Of a stretch of DNA of 64,000 bases, positions 35,130 through 45,517 are shown in pieces. Every line of letters starts with the position of its first letter. Position 1 is the stretch's first letter. The notes under the pieces were generated by a model, which searched no databases, was not told the origin of the DNA, and saw only the letters and a program-made list of their open reading frames with translations. The translations under genes and the position numbers were made by a program. Origin of the DNA: Akkermansiaceae bacterium. GTDB lineage: Bacteria > Verrucomicrobiota > Verrucomicrobiia > Verrucomicrobiales > Akkermansiaceae. The DNA lies in assembly GCA_029866215.1 (NCBI GenBank), contig JARWZU010000005.1:1-64000 (forward strand). Direction: 5' to 3'.

Positions 35130-35741
35130 ATGAAAAAACTGCTCTCGCTCTTCGCCATGCTGGTGGCTCTCGCAGCTCCCGTATTCGCCGCCGACTCGGA
35201 AGACGGCTTCGTCTCGCTTTTTGACGGAAAAACCTTGGACGGCTGGAAAACCAACGAGGCACCCGAAGCCTTCTCGATCGAGGACGGCGCGATCCGCGCG
35301 AACGGCAACCGATGCCACTTGTTCTACGAAGGCAAGGTGAACGAGGCAAAGTTCAAGAACTTCGAGCTCCGCCTCGACGTGATGACACGCGCCAACTCAA
35401 ACGGCGGCCTTTTCATTCACACAGTTTTCCTCAAACAGGGCTGGCCAAGCGGCTACGAGGTGCAGGTCAACAACACCCAGCGCGATCCCCAAAAATCCGG
35501 CGGCCTCTACAACACGGTGAAAAACCTCGTGCCGTTTGAAGACGACCAGTGGATGAAATTCGTGATCACCGTGAAGGACGGGATCGTCACCGTGAAGGTG
35601 AATGACAAGGAGCTAGTGAATTACCAAACCGAGGCAGCGACCACCAAGCTGCTGCCAGACGGCGGAACCCTGGCCATCCAAGCACACGACAAGGGCAGCA
35701 CCACGCTCTACAAAAACATCCGCATCAAGGTGACGCCGTAA
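35130..35741 (+). CDS. secreted DUF1080 protein (3-keto-disaccharide hydrolase type)
   Basis: A 203-residue exported protein. The signal peptide KKLLSLFAMLVALAAPVFA is followed by the DUF1080 signature GFVSLFDGKTLDGWKT, then GGLFIHTVF and YEVQVNNTQRDPQKSGGLY, a laminin-G/concanavalin-like beta-sandwich. This family is expanded in Verrucomicrobiota and Planctomycetota; characterised members hydrolyse 3-keto-glycosides, so a role in sugar breakdown outside the inner membrane is plausible. The ATG at 35130 opens into the signal peptide. It converges on the helicase gene (stop at 35765) with only 23 bp between. Confidence 0.92.
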   Translation: MKKLLSLFAMLVALAAPVFAADSEDGFVSLFDGKTLDGWKTNEAPEAFSIEDGAIRANGNRCHLFYEGKVNEAKFKNFELRLDVMTRANSNGGLFIHTVFLKQGWPSGYEVQVNNTQRDPQKSGGLYNTVKNLVPFEDDQWMKFVITVKDGIVTVKVNDKELVNYQTEAATTKLLPDGGTLAIQAHDKGSTTLYKNIRIKVTP

Positions 35742-35764
35742 ACGGTGGCTCCCCACACCGGACC

Positions 35765-38320
<2,556 letters not shown>

Positions 38321-38413
38321 GCGCGGAGGATGGAGGAGGAAGAGTTTACCGCAAAGGCGCAAAGAGCGAGGAGGGGCGGAAAGTCTATAAATGCGGCGAT
38401 TGAACTTCGAAGT

Positions 38414-38520
38414 CTATTTGAGCGCCTCGCGTAATTGCTTTTCCTCTCGAACCGACCAAGTGCCGCTGACGACTTTGACCAGGCCGGGGACATTGGCGAA
38501 GTACACGGTGTTGCGGGTAT
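38414..38520 (-). pseudogene. possible second PIN-toxin-like tail
   Basis: The minus strand reads NTRNTVYFANVPGLVKVV, then SGTWSVREEKQLREALK and a stop at 38414. The T-R-N-x-x-x-F-x-x-VPGL pattern recalls the last strand of PIN-domain toxins, but the end after it is unlike them, so this may be the tail of another protein. There is no start or upstream domain. Confidence 0.35.
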
Positions 38521-38522
38521 TT

Positions 38523-38600
38523 TTAGGGAACCTCAGACTTGGTCCAGTCTTCGACGGCCAGTCCGGGGACACGGGAGAACTCCCTCACGTTGTTACCAAT
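38523..38600 (-). pseudogene. relic of a VapC-like PIN toxin C-terminus
   Basis: The minus strand encodes NNVREFSRVPGLAVEDWTK and stops at 38523. TNN-x-REF-x-RVPGL-x-VE-x-W is the typical end of VapC-family PIN toxins. Just upstream the frame breaks (a TTGGTAACA that should read LVTN runs into a stop in the old frame), and nothing of the rest of the domain remains. Confidence 0.6.
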
Positions 38601-38715
38601 TCAATTTCACGGACAAACTGAAGATCGCTTTGTAGCTAAGGGTAATTTCATGTATGGAAGGGAGAATCCTCGCCAATGATACAAGTAGCCTTCTCTTAAG
38701 TCGCTCTCACCTCAC

Positions 38716-38790
38716 CGCTGCACCGACGGCACCGGGCTCAGCGACACCTATGCCTACGACAAGGCCGGCAATCGCAGCAGCTCCAGCATG
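38716..38790 (+). pseudogene. fragment of an RHS/YD-repeat protein
   Basis: About 25 codons read TDGTGLSDTYAYDKAGNR followed by serines. TYAYDKAGNR is the core of a YD repeat as found in RHS-family proteins. A stop lies a few codons upstream and no further repeats follow, so only a scrap is left. Confidence 0.6.
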
Positions 38791-38991
38791 ATTCAAAATC
38801 CCAGACAAAATGTAAAGTTCGCCTCAAACCCGTTTTTGATCGCTCCGCGCATCCGGCCCTCAACCGGGTCAGGTCACACCATTCAACATTTCCAGAATTT
38901 CACGCCGCTGAGGGTTGCACTTCCTTGCGGATGGCTCCGCCGTTTTTCGGGGGTGCAGCGGCGCTTGCCTTGTTTCATCCGGGTGTTTGGC

Positions 38992-39258
38992 TCACTCGTA
39001 AACATCCCTGCGATGTCCGGCAGCCACCACCAGCATCAGAAGTTCCTTATCTCTGATCTGGCAAAGGATGCGGTAATCGCCGACTCGGTAACGCCACAAT
39101 CCAGCAAGGTCTGCCTTGATGCCGTTTCCGAAACGGCGAAGATCAGCGTCACCTGAGACTCTTTCGTCCAGGTAGGCAATGATGTCGCGTTGAGCCTGAT
39201 TGCCGAGCTTGCGCAATTCCTTGAATGCCCGTTCATCGAAACTATAGGCCCAGCTCAT
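38992..39258 (-). CDS. RelE/ParE-family toxin
   Basis: An 88-residue protein with the RelE/ParE fold pattern: SFDERAFKELRKLGNQAQRDI at the start is near-canonical, followed by DLAGLWRYRVGDYRILCQI and a final strand KELLMLVVAAGHRRDVYE. Toxins of this type cleave ribosome-bound mRNA (RelE) or block gyrase (ParE); the terminal R-R-x-x-x-Y leans to the RelE branch. Its ATG at 39258 lies 17 bp inside the antitoxin gene and, unlike most genes in the window, has a good Shine-Dalgarno-like GAGGAAG about 6 bases before it. Confidence 0.92.
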   Translation of the reverse strand: MSWAYSFDERAFKELRKLGNQAQRDIIAYLDERVSGDADLRRFGNGIKADLAGLWRYRVGDYRILCQIRDKELLMLVVAAGHRRDVYE

Positions 39259-39448
39259 GCTTCACTTCCTCGGCTGAATAAATTTTCGCCGGCCGTTCCA
39301 AGCGCCGAGAAGCCAAATAGGTGTCCTCCAAGTCTTCCAGGTGCTCGAGAATTGCTTCGCGGGCATAAAATGTTTTGGTTCGTCCAGTCTTCTTGGCCAG
39401 CCGTTCAAGTCGACTCTCGACATCGGGCGGCAGTCTGATGGCAAGCAT
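39242..39448 (-). CDS. ribbon-helix-helix antitoxin (RelB/CopG-like)
   Basis: A 68-residue protein: MLAIRLPPDVESRLERLAKK is a ribbon-helix-helix DNA-binding start, KTFYAREAILEHLEDLEDTY the second helix and dimer region, and the charged tail (RPAKIYSAEEVKHELGL) the probable toxin-binding part. It precedes and overlaps the toxin gene by 17 bp, the classic antitoxin-toxin order. The ATG at 39448 was chosen for the family N-terminus. An operator-like inverted repeat lies 17 bp upstream at 39465-39484, which fits autorepression. Confidence 0.9.
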   Translation of the reverse strand: MLAIRLPPDVESRLERLAKKTGRTKTFYAREAILEHLEDLEDTYLASRRLERPAKIYSAEEVKHELGL

Positions 39449-39464
39449 GAAATCATGCTTGGTG

Positions 39465-39484
39465 TTGTTATACCTGTATAGCAA
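39465..39484 (-). promoter_or_regulatory. operator-like inverted repeat of the toxin-antitoxin operon
   Basis: TTGTTATAC (39465-39473) and GTATAGCAA (39476-39484) form 9-bp arms with one mismatch around 2 bp. It lies just before the antitoxin start and contains TATAAC-like -10 sequence on the minus strand, as expected for an autoregulated antitoxin promoter. Confidence 0.6.
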
Positions 39485-39507
39485 TCAGAAAATGGAGAAA
39501 TCCGGTG

Positions 39508-39552
39508 TGATGGATTTTCCGATAAATTAGTTCGGCTCAGCGGCGCAGACAT
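39508..39552 (-). pseudogene. diverged copy of the first 15 codons of the DUF3516-type helicase
   Basis: The minus strand reads MSAPLSRTNLSENPS, matching the helicase start MSAPLCRTLLPENPS (38276-38320) at 12 of 15 residues and 33 of 45 bases; most changes are in third codon positions. After codon 15 similarity stops and the sequence runs into the toxin-antitoxin promoter. It looks like what remains of a second, older or foreign helicase gene. Confidence 0.75.
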
Positions 39553-39648
39553 GCGGAGAAAATGTCGAAAAATTCCGTGGCCCGCCGCTCCCCATGGGCT
39601 TGCCCGATCGATCCTTGCTGTTTACGATTTTTCAAGTTGTAGCGAACC

Positions 39649-40011
39649 ATGAAGCCCGCGAAATTCCAATCCATCGAAGACTACCTAACTGCTCAGGATG
39701 CAACGAAACAAGAGACGCTCCGGTCCGTGATAGGCTCGATCCTTGCAGAGTTTCCCGAGTTGGAGTCGAAAATTTCGTGGAATGTTCCCACGATTCACCG
39801 CGGCGGAAAATACGTGGCAGGGGTTTGTGCCTAGAAAAAACACCTGACATTTTCAGCATGGAGCCCACAGATCATCGAGGACTTTAAGGCAAGGCTCGGC
39901 ACGTTGGTGGTGTTTAAGAACTGCTTTCAGATCCCAGTGGATTGGACGGTGGATCACGAGTTGTTACATGATTTGGTCCGGGCCAGACTTGCGGAACTTG
40001 ATAGAAACTAA
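39649..40011 (+). pseudogene. DUF1801-type protein gene interrupted by an in-frame TAG
   Basis: The frame from ATG 39649 to TAA 40011 (120 codons) encodes a DUF1801/YdhG-like protein: SIEDYLTAQDATKQETLRSV, ISWNVPTIHRGGKYVAGV, then, after TAG at 39832-39834, KKHLTFSAWSPQIIEDF and FQIPVDWTVDHELLHDLV. Both halves are in the same frame and in family order, so a single nonsense change separates them. Either the gene is dead, or the 61-residue N-terminal part is made alone. Suppression or a sequencing error is possible. Confidence 0.8.
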
Positions 40012-40056
40012 CCGAAAATTCTAGCAGCGTCAACGGGCCTCATGCCTTCAGCGAGA

Positions 40057-42357
40057 TCACTCCACCGGGATTGCCTTCAAAGGCTCGTCATCCACGGGGA
40101 GGGCGCGCGGCGGCGGAAGGTCCAGTTCTTGAGAACCCGAGCCGTCGGATTCATCGACGAGTTGAGCGCGAGCTGGGTGGATCGGGCAAAAGTCGTTGTC
40201 GGAGAGCGCGATGTCGGCCGGGGTTTCATCCGAGTAGGCAGTGCCCGCTGCGATGCAGCCAGCGGTGGTCCGTTTGCCCGAAAGCCTGCAGCGATCGGTG
40301 CGGATGCGGTTACCTTTACTATTTAACTGACCGGCTTTGTAGCCGAGACGGTCGGCCGATTTCATGATGTCCACCCAGATCGGTAGCGCGAGTGCGGCAC
40401 CATAGCCGCCCGAGAAGATTTTTTTCGGAGAATCAAATCCGACCCATACGGCGCAGGTGAGGCTTGAGGTGAAACCTGAGAACCATGCGTCTTTGAAGTC
40501 GTTGGTCGTGCCGGTTTTCCCGCCGCATGGTTTGTCAAATCCCAGGCGACCCACCGAGGCTGCGGTGCCCGCTGTGGTCACCTCTTTGAGAATGCGGGAA
40601 ACCGTCAGCGCGGAGGATTCCTTGGCGGCGGGGTACGATAGCATCGGGGTGGTGTAGAGGACATTGCCGTCGCGGTCTTTGATTTCAGAAATCAAATACG
40701 GACGGTAGCGGATGCCGTCATTGGGAAACATGGTGTACGCAGTGGCGACTTCCCAGGGTGAGGCCTCCCAGGTGCCGAGGAATGACGCTGGCATCTTGGG
40801 CATGGGCGTGGTGAAGCCCGCCATGCGTGCCACTTCCTTGACCCGCGGGATACCCGCGAAATTTCCAACGCGGACCGACATCGTGTTGCGCGACCGGATG
40901 AGTCCGTAAGATGCGGGTTGCATGCCACCGAAGCGGCTGTCCGAATTTTCTGGGCGCCAGTTTCCAGCGCCCTTGATCTCGCCGCTTTCAATCGGTCCAT
41001 CGCTGATCGGGGAATCGGGACGCAATCCTTGGTCGAATGCCGAAAGGTACACGAAGGGCTTGAAAATCGAGCCAATCTGGCGGCGGGACTGGGTAGCGCG
41101 ATTGAACCGCGACTCGCTCGCGTCGCGCCCACCTACGATCGCTAGCACCGCGCCTGTGCGGTTTTCCAAAACGACGGCGGCACCTTGGAGGTAGTCTGGC
41201 TCTTTGCGATTGGCGGTCGGAATCTGCTCCCACTTGGCCCGAGTGATGTGCGGATAACCTGGACCGCGCTCGACCTCACGGAGCTTTTTATCGAGGGCTT
41301 CCTCGCACTTGTGCTGGATCCGGAGATCGATGGTGGTGGTGATTTCGAGCCCGCCGAGTTTGATGTTTTCCTGTTCGAGGATCATCTCGAGGTCACGGCG
41401 GATTTGGTCGAGCGCGTAGGACTCTTCGTTTGCACGACGCCCCTTCGGCCTGACCTCGACGGGCTCCGCCTTGGCGGCGTCGGCCTCGGCCCGAGTGATC
41501 ACCCCCGCATTCACCATCCGTTCGAGCGTGGTCCCGCGCTCCCGGGTAGCCGCCGCAATCGAGCTAAATGGATTGAACGCATCCGGCCCGCGCACAATCC
41601 CAGCAAGCAGCGCGGCCTGCGAAAGCGTGAGCTCGGACGGGTGTTTCTCGAAATAAATCCGGGATGCCTCGCCGATTCCGCGGATTTGACGGCCCCAGTT
41701 GATCTGGTTGATGTATGCCTCCAGAATGTCGTCTTTTTTCATCGACGCCTCTATCCGAAATGCAATGGCAATTTCCAAACACTTGCGGTCCAGTTGGCGA
41801 ACGGTGTCACCGCGTTGCTCACCGCTTTTGAGCTGAAAAATGTCGGAAGTGAGCTGCTGGGTGATGGTCGACGCACCCTCTTTTTTGTGTTGGAGGTTCT
41901 TGTAGATCGCGCGGACGATCCCGATCGGGTCCACCGCGCCGTGGTAATAAAACCGCTCATCCTCACGAGCGAGAATCGCCTTACGGAAATTTTCGCTCAC
42001 CTCCTGGAGCGGGACGATGGAGCGTTTTTCCCCATGGATGCGGCCGATTTCCTCCCCCAGCCGGTCGTGGATGATCGAGCGCTCTGGCATCGCGTGAATC
42101 TTCGAGAGATCGTATTTCTGCGCGCGACTGCCGTAGATGATGGCAAGAATGATAAACCCATACACCCCTGCAACCATCGGGTACCCGATCAACCGAACCG
42201 CGATCCGCATCATCAATCCGAAGCGGCGAGTGAAAAAACCAAACAAATAAAACGGCCACAACAGCAGGATACTCACAACCCCACGACGCCGCGCTGGCGC
42301 AGCTTCCCGCTTACCCTTGCGGTTGCGGTTGGTATCTGGTGGGTTGCGTTTCGGCAT
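40057..42357 (-). CDS. mrcA: class A penicillin-binding protein (PBP1A type)
   Basis: Bifunctional peptidoglycan glycosyltransferase/transpeptidase of 766 residues. After one membrane anchor (about 45-75) comes the GT51 domain with REDERFYYHGAVDP and STITQQLTSDIF, then the transpeptidase domain with the SxxK serine in GSIFKPFVYL, SRN, and KTG in GGKTGTTND. The basic N-terminus (PKRNPPDTNRNRKGKRE) is cytoplasmic. The ATG at 42357 was chosen; another lies 12 bp upstream (42369) and the frame is open to 42582, overlapping htrA. It diverges from htrA across about 96 bp. Confidence 0.95.
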   Translation of the reverse strand: MPKRNPPDTNRNRKGKREAAPARRRGVVSILLLWPFYLFGFFTRRFGLMMRIAVRLIGYPMVAGVYGFIILAIIYGSRAQKYDLSKIHAMPERSIIHDRLGEEIGRIHGEKRSIVPLQEVSENFRKAILAREDERFYYHGAVDPIGIVRAIYKNLQHKKEGASTITQQLTSDIFQLKSGEQRGDTVRQLDRKCLEIAIAFRIEASMKKDDILEAYINQINWGRQIRGIGEASRIYFEKHPSELTLSQAALLAGIVRGPDAFNPFSSIAAATRERGTTLERMVNAGVITRAEADAAKAEPVEVRPKGRRANEESYALDQIRRDLEMILEQENIKLGGLEITTTIDLRIQHKCEEALDKKLREVERGPGYPHITRAKWEQIPTANRKEPDYLQGAAVVLENRTGAVLAIVGGRDASESRFNRATQSRRQIGSIFKPFVYLSAFDQGLRPDSPISDGPIESGEIKGAGNWRPENSDSRFGGMQPASYGLIRSRNTMSVRVGNFAGIPRVKEVARMAGFTTPMPKMPASFLGTWEASPWEVATAYTMFPNDGIRYRPYLISEIKDRDGNVLYTTPMLSYPAAKESSALTVSRILKEVTTAGTAASVGRLGFDKPCGGKTGTTNDFKDAWFSGFTSSLTCAVWVGFDSPKKIFSGGYGAALALPIWVDIMKSADRLGYKAGQLNSKGNRIRTDRCRLSGKRTTAGCIAAGTAYSDETPADIALSDNDFCPIHPARAQLVDESDGSGSQELDLPPPRALPVDDEPLKAIPVE

Positions 42358-42453
42358 CTGCGTGACCATTGTATGCGATCCTTCTGCAACGATCCATCCT
42401 TGATATCGAATCAGACGAAGTGCGGAAAGGGTGACGCTTTGATCCATACAACC

Positions 42454-43452
42454 ATGAAATTGCAGCCTATCTTTCGCCTCGCCCTTGCTGGCCTGAGTCT
42501 CGCGTTTGGAAACGGCCACCTGCCTGCGCGCGAGAATGCCCGCGACCTCGCCGACCTCACGAAGCTTGAGGCCAAGGTTCAAACGGTTTCCGCCAAGGTC
42601 ATGCCAGCAACCATCGCTTTGATTTCGGAAAAAACCGGCTCATCGGGCTCTGGGGTGATCACGACGCAAGACGGCTTGATTCTAACAGCCGCTCACGTCA
42701 TCCAGGGCGCGGATGAAATCACGGTCGTGTTTCCCAATGGTCAGATGGTCCCAGGGCAGGTCCTCGGTGCGAACTACTCCAAAGACATCGCGATGGTTCA
42801 AATTACCACCAAGGGCCCTTGGCCATTCGTGGAAATGGGAGAATCCAAAGACCTCGTGGCAGGCGATTGGGTCGTGGCGCTCGGGCACTCAGGTGGCTTC
42901 GATGCCGCTCGGACTCCGCCAGTGCGCTTCGGCCGAGTGGTTTCCAAAGGCCCTGGAAATTTTCTAACCACTGACTGCACACTCATCGGCGGCGATTCCG
43001 GCGGGCCCTTGTTTGATCTCGATGGCAAAATCGTCGGCATCAATTCGTCGATCGGCGTTTCACTGACGAACAACAACCATGCGGGCATCGATGGATTGAA
43101 GGAGGACTGGGAGCGCATCCGGTCGGGGGAAGCCTGGGGACGACTCTCGATGAATCCTCTAGCCAATCCGGAAATGCCGATGCTTGGAATCGGCATGGGG
43201 CTCGGGAGAAGGGCGGAGGGTGTGCCTGTTGAGAGCGTCGTGCCAGAATCCCCCTCGGCGGCGGCAGGCGTTCGTGTGGGCGACGTCATCCACGCCCTCG
43301 ATGGCAATGACACACCGGACGCAAAGAAACTGTTGCAAGTTCTAGCAAAAAAACGACCTGGCGACAAAGTACAACTGGGGCTTAACCGCGACGGCAAGGA
43401 GCTTGAAATCGCAGTCGTCCTATCCAGCCGTGAAGCGCTTTTCGCAGAGTAA
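42454..43452 (+). CDS. HtrA/DegP-type serine protease with one PDZ domain
   Basis: A 332-residue exported S1C protease. The signal peptide (QPIFRLALAGLSLAFG) leads to the chymotrypsin fold with the full triad: His in ILTAAHVIQG, Asp in SKDIAMVQI, Ser in IGGDSGGPLFD. A single C-terminal PDZ domain follows (about 245-325, VESVVPESPSAAAGVRVGDV). This is the DegS-like size class. It acts in envelope protein quality control. The ATG at 42454 opens the signal peptide; the open frame extends far upstream only as antisense of the PBP gene. A related but inactive protein is encoded 21 bp downstream. Confidence 0.93.
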   Translation: MKLQPIFRLALAGLSLAFGNGHLPARENARDLADLTKLEAKVQTVSAKVMPATIALISEKTGSSGSGVITTQDGLILTAAHVIQGADEITVVFPNGQMVPGQVLGANYSKDIAMVQITTKGPWPFVEMGESKDLVAGDWVVALGHSGGFDAARTPPVRFGRVVSKGPGNFLTTDCTLIGGDSGGPLFDLDGKIVGINSSIGVSLTNNNHAGIDGLKEDWERIRSGEAWGRLSMNPLANPEMPMLGIGMGLGRRAEGVPVESVVPESPSAAAGVRVGDVIHALDGNDTPDAKKLLQVLAKKRPGDKVQLGLNRDGKELEIAVVLSSREALFAE

Positions 43453-43473
43453 CTCTAACTTTTTGACCGAATC

Positions 43474-44706
43474 ATGAAACCGATCATTTGTTTACTCGCG
43501 GGCTTGGCACTTTTCGACAGCTCCTATGGGCAATTCGCCTTCCCACATGCTCAGTTAGACCGCTCCCAAGCAGAGGGCGAGCCTCCGCTGCTGATGCCAG
43601 AGGAACGAAAGGCAGTCGATGACCAAACCGACGAATTCACCAAGGCGATCGCACCGGCGCTTGCGGTGGCCGCGAAATCCACCGTACGCATTTGGGCTGG
43701 ATCCCAGCGCTTGGCCTACGGAACGGTGGTTGGCACGGGCAAGCAGGTGTTAAGCAAATGGAGCGAAGTCGCCGATGCACAAGAAGATCTCCGAGTTGAT
43801 ACAGGCAATGGCAGCCGCGCAGCGAAAATCGCTGGAGTTTATCCTGATGAAGATCTCGCATTGTTAGATGTCGAGGGTGATCCTCTCACGCCTGTCACTT
43901 GGTCGTATGAAAGCCCTAAGCTAGGTGCATTTCTCGCCACGCCACAGCCGGACGGTAGGCTGGCCGCGTTTGGAGTGGTCAGCGTGCTCACTCGGAACCT
44001 GCGCGACACGGATTTGGCCTATCTCGGGGTGATTGGCGAATTGGGATTCACCGGGCACGGGGTGAAAATCGGCGAAGTCGCAAAAGGTTCGGGCGCAGAT
44101 GCCGCAGGAATTCAAGCCGGGAATATAATTTTGAAGGTCGGCGACCGCTCGATTTCTGGTCTGTTAGAGTTGAAGAACGCTCTCACAGGATCAAGCCCGG
44201 GATCAACGATACCGCTGCTCGTCGAGGTCGATGGTCAGACTCGCAAATTCGATGTCCTGTTAGGCAATCGCCCCAAGCTCGTTCAACCGAAAAACGGAAG
44301 ACTCGAACAAATGGAACAAATGGGTGGCTCGGTGAGTCAGGTTCGCGACTCATTCACCAGCGTGTTCCAGACCGACATGCGCCCCAAGACCAACCAAGTC
44401 GGTGGACCTGTTGTCGATTTGCAAGGGCACGTGATCGGCATCACCGTGGCCCGAGCCGACCGCACCCGTTCGTTTATTATGCCTGCGGCAGCAGTCGCCG
44501 GGCTCTTGAAAAAAGTTCCTACTGGTCCGCAAGTCGCACAGGTGATGAAGGAAGCCGATGAAGAACCCGCGCCACTTCCACAGGGAAAGCGCGCCCGTGG
44601 CAAATTCGCTCCAAACGGAGTGGAGCGAGCACGTCACCACCTCAGAGACATGCAAAAACTCATGGACTTCATGCGTGAGGAAATGGATGCGCTTGATCGA
44701 CCCTAA
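43474..44706 (+). CDS. HtrA-like pseudoprotease with internal PDZ domain
   Basis: A 410-residue exported protein (signal peptide KPIICLLAGLALFDSSYG). It follows HtrA layout but lacks catalytic residues: the His block reads QVLSKWSEVAD, and the Ser block NQVGGPVVDLQGHVIGI, with Val in place of the nucleophile; the Asp block DEDLALLDV remains. The PDZ domain (about 205-265, IGEVAKGSGADAAGIQAGN) lies between the Asp and dead-Ser blocks, not at the end. The tail (about 365-410) is charged and helical. Only 21 bp separate it from the active HtrA gene, so it may regulate or scaffold that protease. Confidence 0.85.
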   Translation: MKPIICLLAGLALFDSSYGQFAFPHAQLDRSQAEGEPPLLMPEERKAVDDQTDEFTKAIAPALAVAAKSTVRIWAGSQRLAYGTVVGTGKQVLSKWSEVADAQEDLRVDTGNGSRAAKIAGVYPDEDLALLDVEGDPLTPVTWSYESPKLGAFLATPQPDGRLAAFGVVSVLTRNLRDTDLAYLGVIGELGFTGHGVKIGEVAKGSGADAAGIQAGNIILKVGDRSISGLLELKNALTGSSPGSTIPLLVEVDGQTRKFDVLLGNRPKLVQPKNGRLEQMEQMGGSVSQVRDSFTSVFQTDMRPKTNQVGGPVVDLQGHVIGITVARADRTRSFIMPAAAVAGLLKKVPTGPQVAQVMKEADEEPAPLPQGKRARGKFAPNGVERARHHLRDMQKLMDFMREEMDALDRP

Positions 44707-44953
44707 TCCACTGGTTCACCGAGCGGACTCTCATACCACATTGCGCCAAGTAAAATGACATCGGCGGACCAGCAAAACCTTCGTAACCGAAGCGTTTGTC
44801 GAGAAGCGAAGGAATGGCGCGCGGCGACTAAAAGGGGATGGCAAGGCCGCAACAGGGGCGCTGTGCAGCGTTAGGGATTTCAGAGCCAGAGTGTAATTTC
44901 ATCATCCCGAATCCTTTCCTTGGCTTGCAAGTGAAGCCGTTACGAGGCAATGG

Positions 44954-45517
44954 ATGTCCATGCCCATCATCCTTGCGTCATCATCGCCCCGTCGTCGTGA
45001 GTTATTAGAACGTGCAGGGCTTGTCTTCGAGGTGATCACATCTCCTGCCGAGGAAATCCATGACCCGGCGATGCAGCCCAAATTTCTCTGCGAGACCAAT
45101 GCGGTTTTAAAGGCAGTCGCCATCGCGGACACTAGGCCGGATGCCACTGTGATCGGCTCCGACACGTTGGTTTTCATCGATGACATCCCGTTAGGCAAAC
45201 CCAAGTGCCTCGATGAGGCACGGTCGATGCTACGGCGTCTATCAGGAAGAACTCACCAAGTCTGCACGGGCGTCTGCATCATCCGTCCTGGCGGCGAAAA
45301 ATGGGTGTTTCACGACATCACCGAGGTAACTTTTCTAACGCTCGATGAAACAACGATCGACGACTACTTTGCACTCGTCAATCCGCTCGACAAGGCTGGC
45401 GCCTACGGCATCCAGGAACATGGCGAGCGCATCGTCTCCGGGATTTCTGGCAGTTTCGAAAATGTCATGGGCTTGCCAGTCTCCAAGGTGATGGAGGCAT
45501 TGTTACCGATCACATGA
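44954..45517 (+). CDS. maf: Maf-family nucleoside triphosphate pyrophosphatase
   Basis: House-cleaning nucleotide pyrophosphatase (dTTP/UTP type or related) of 187 residues. Typical blocks are ILASSSPRRRELLERAG at the start, VIGSDTLVFIDD (metal site), GKPKCLDEARSMLRRLSGRTH and DKAGAYGIQEHG, with the end GSFENVMGLPVSKV. An ATG at 44950 is out of frame; ATG 44954 is the first good start and has a weak GAGG upstream. The last 8 bp overlap the convergent PhoH-like gene. Confidence 0.95.
   Translation: MSMPIILASSSPRRRELLERAGLVFEVITSPAEEIHDPAMQPKFLCETNAVLKAVAIADTRPDATVIGSDTLVFIDDIPLGKPKCLDEARSMLRRLSGRTHQVCTGVCIIRPGGEKWVFHDITEVTFLTLDETTIDDYFALVNPLDKAGAYGIQEHGERIVSGISGSFENVMGLPVSKVMEALLPIT

Larger units (their letters stand above)
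38321..38991. other. accessory intergenic patch with gene relics
   Basis: No intact gene. It contains two short minus-strand tails resembling C-termini of PIN-type (VapC-like) toxins (38414-38520 and 38523-38600) and a plus-strand scrap of an RHS/YD-repeat protein (38716-38790). The rest, about 38800-38991, is unrecognised and ends at the RelE-type toxin gene. Together with the toxin-antitoxin pair and helicase-start copy to its right it looks like a site of repeated insertion and decay. Confidence 0.7.

Noticed and set aside
41185-42453. Long upstream extension of the HtrA frame
   Set aside because: It is antisense to the PBP1A gene; the HtrA signal peptide begins at 42454.
44707-44953. Intergenic region before maf as a tRNA or small RNA gene
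   Set aside because: No cloverleaf, T-arm consensus or strong hairpin could be built by eye.
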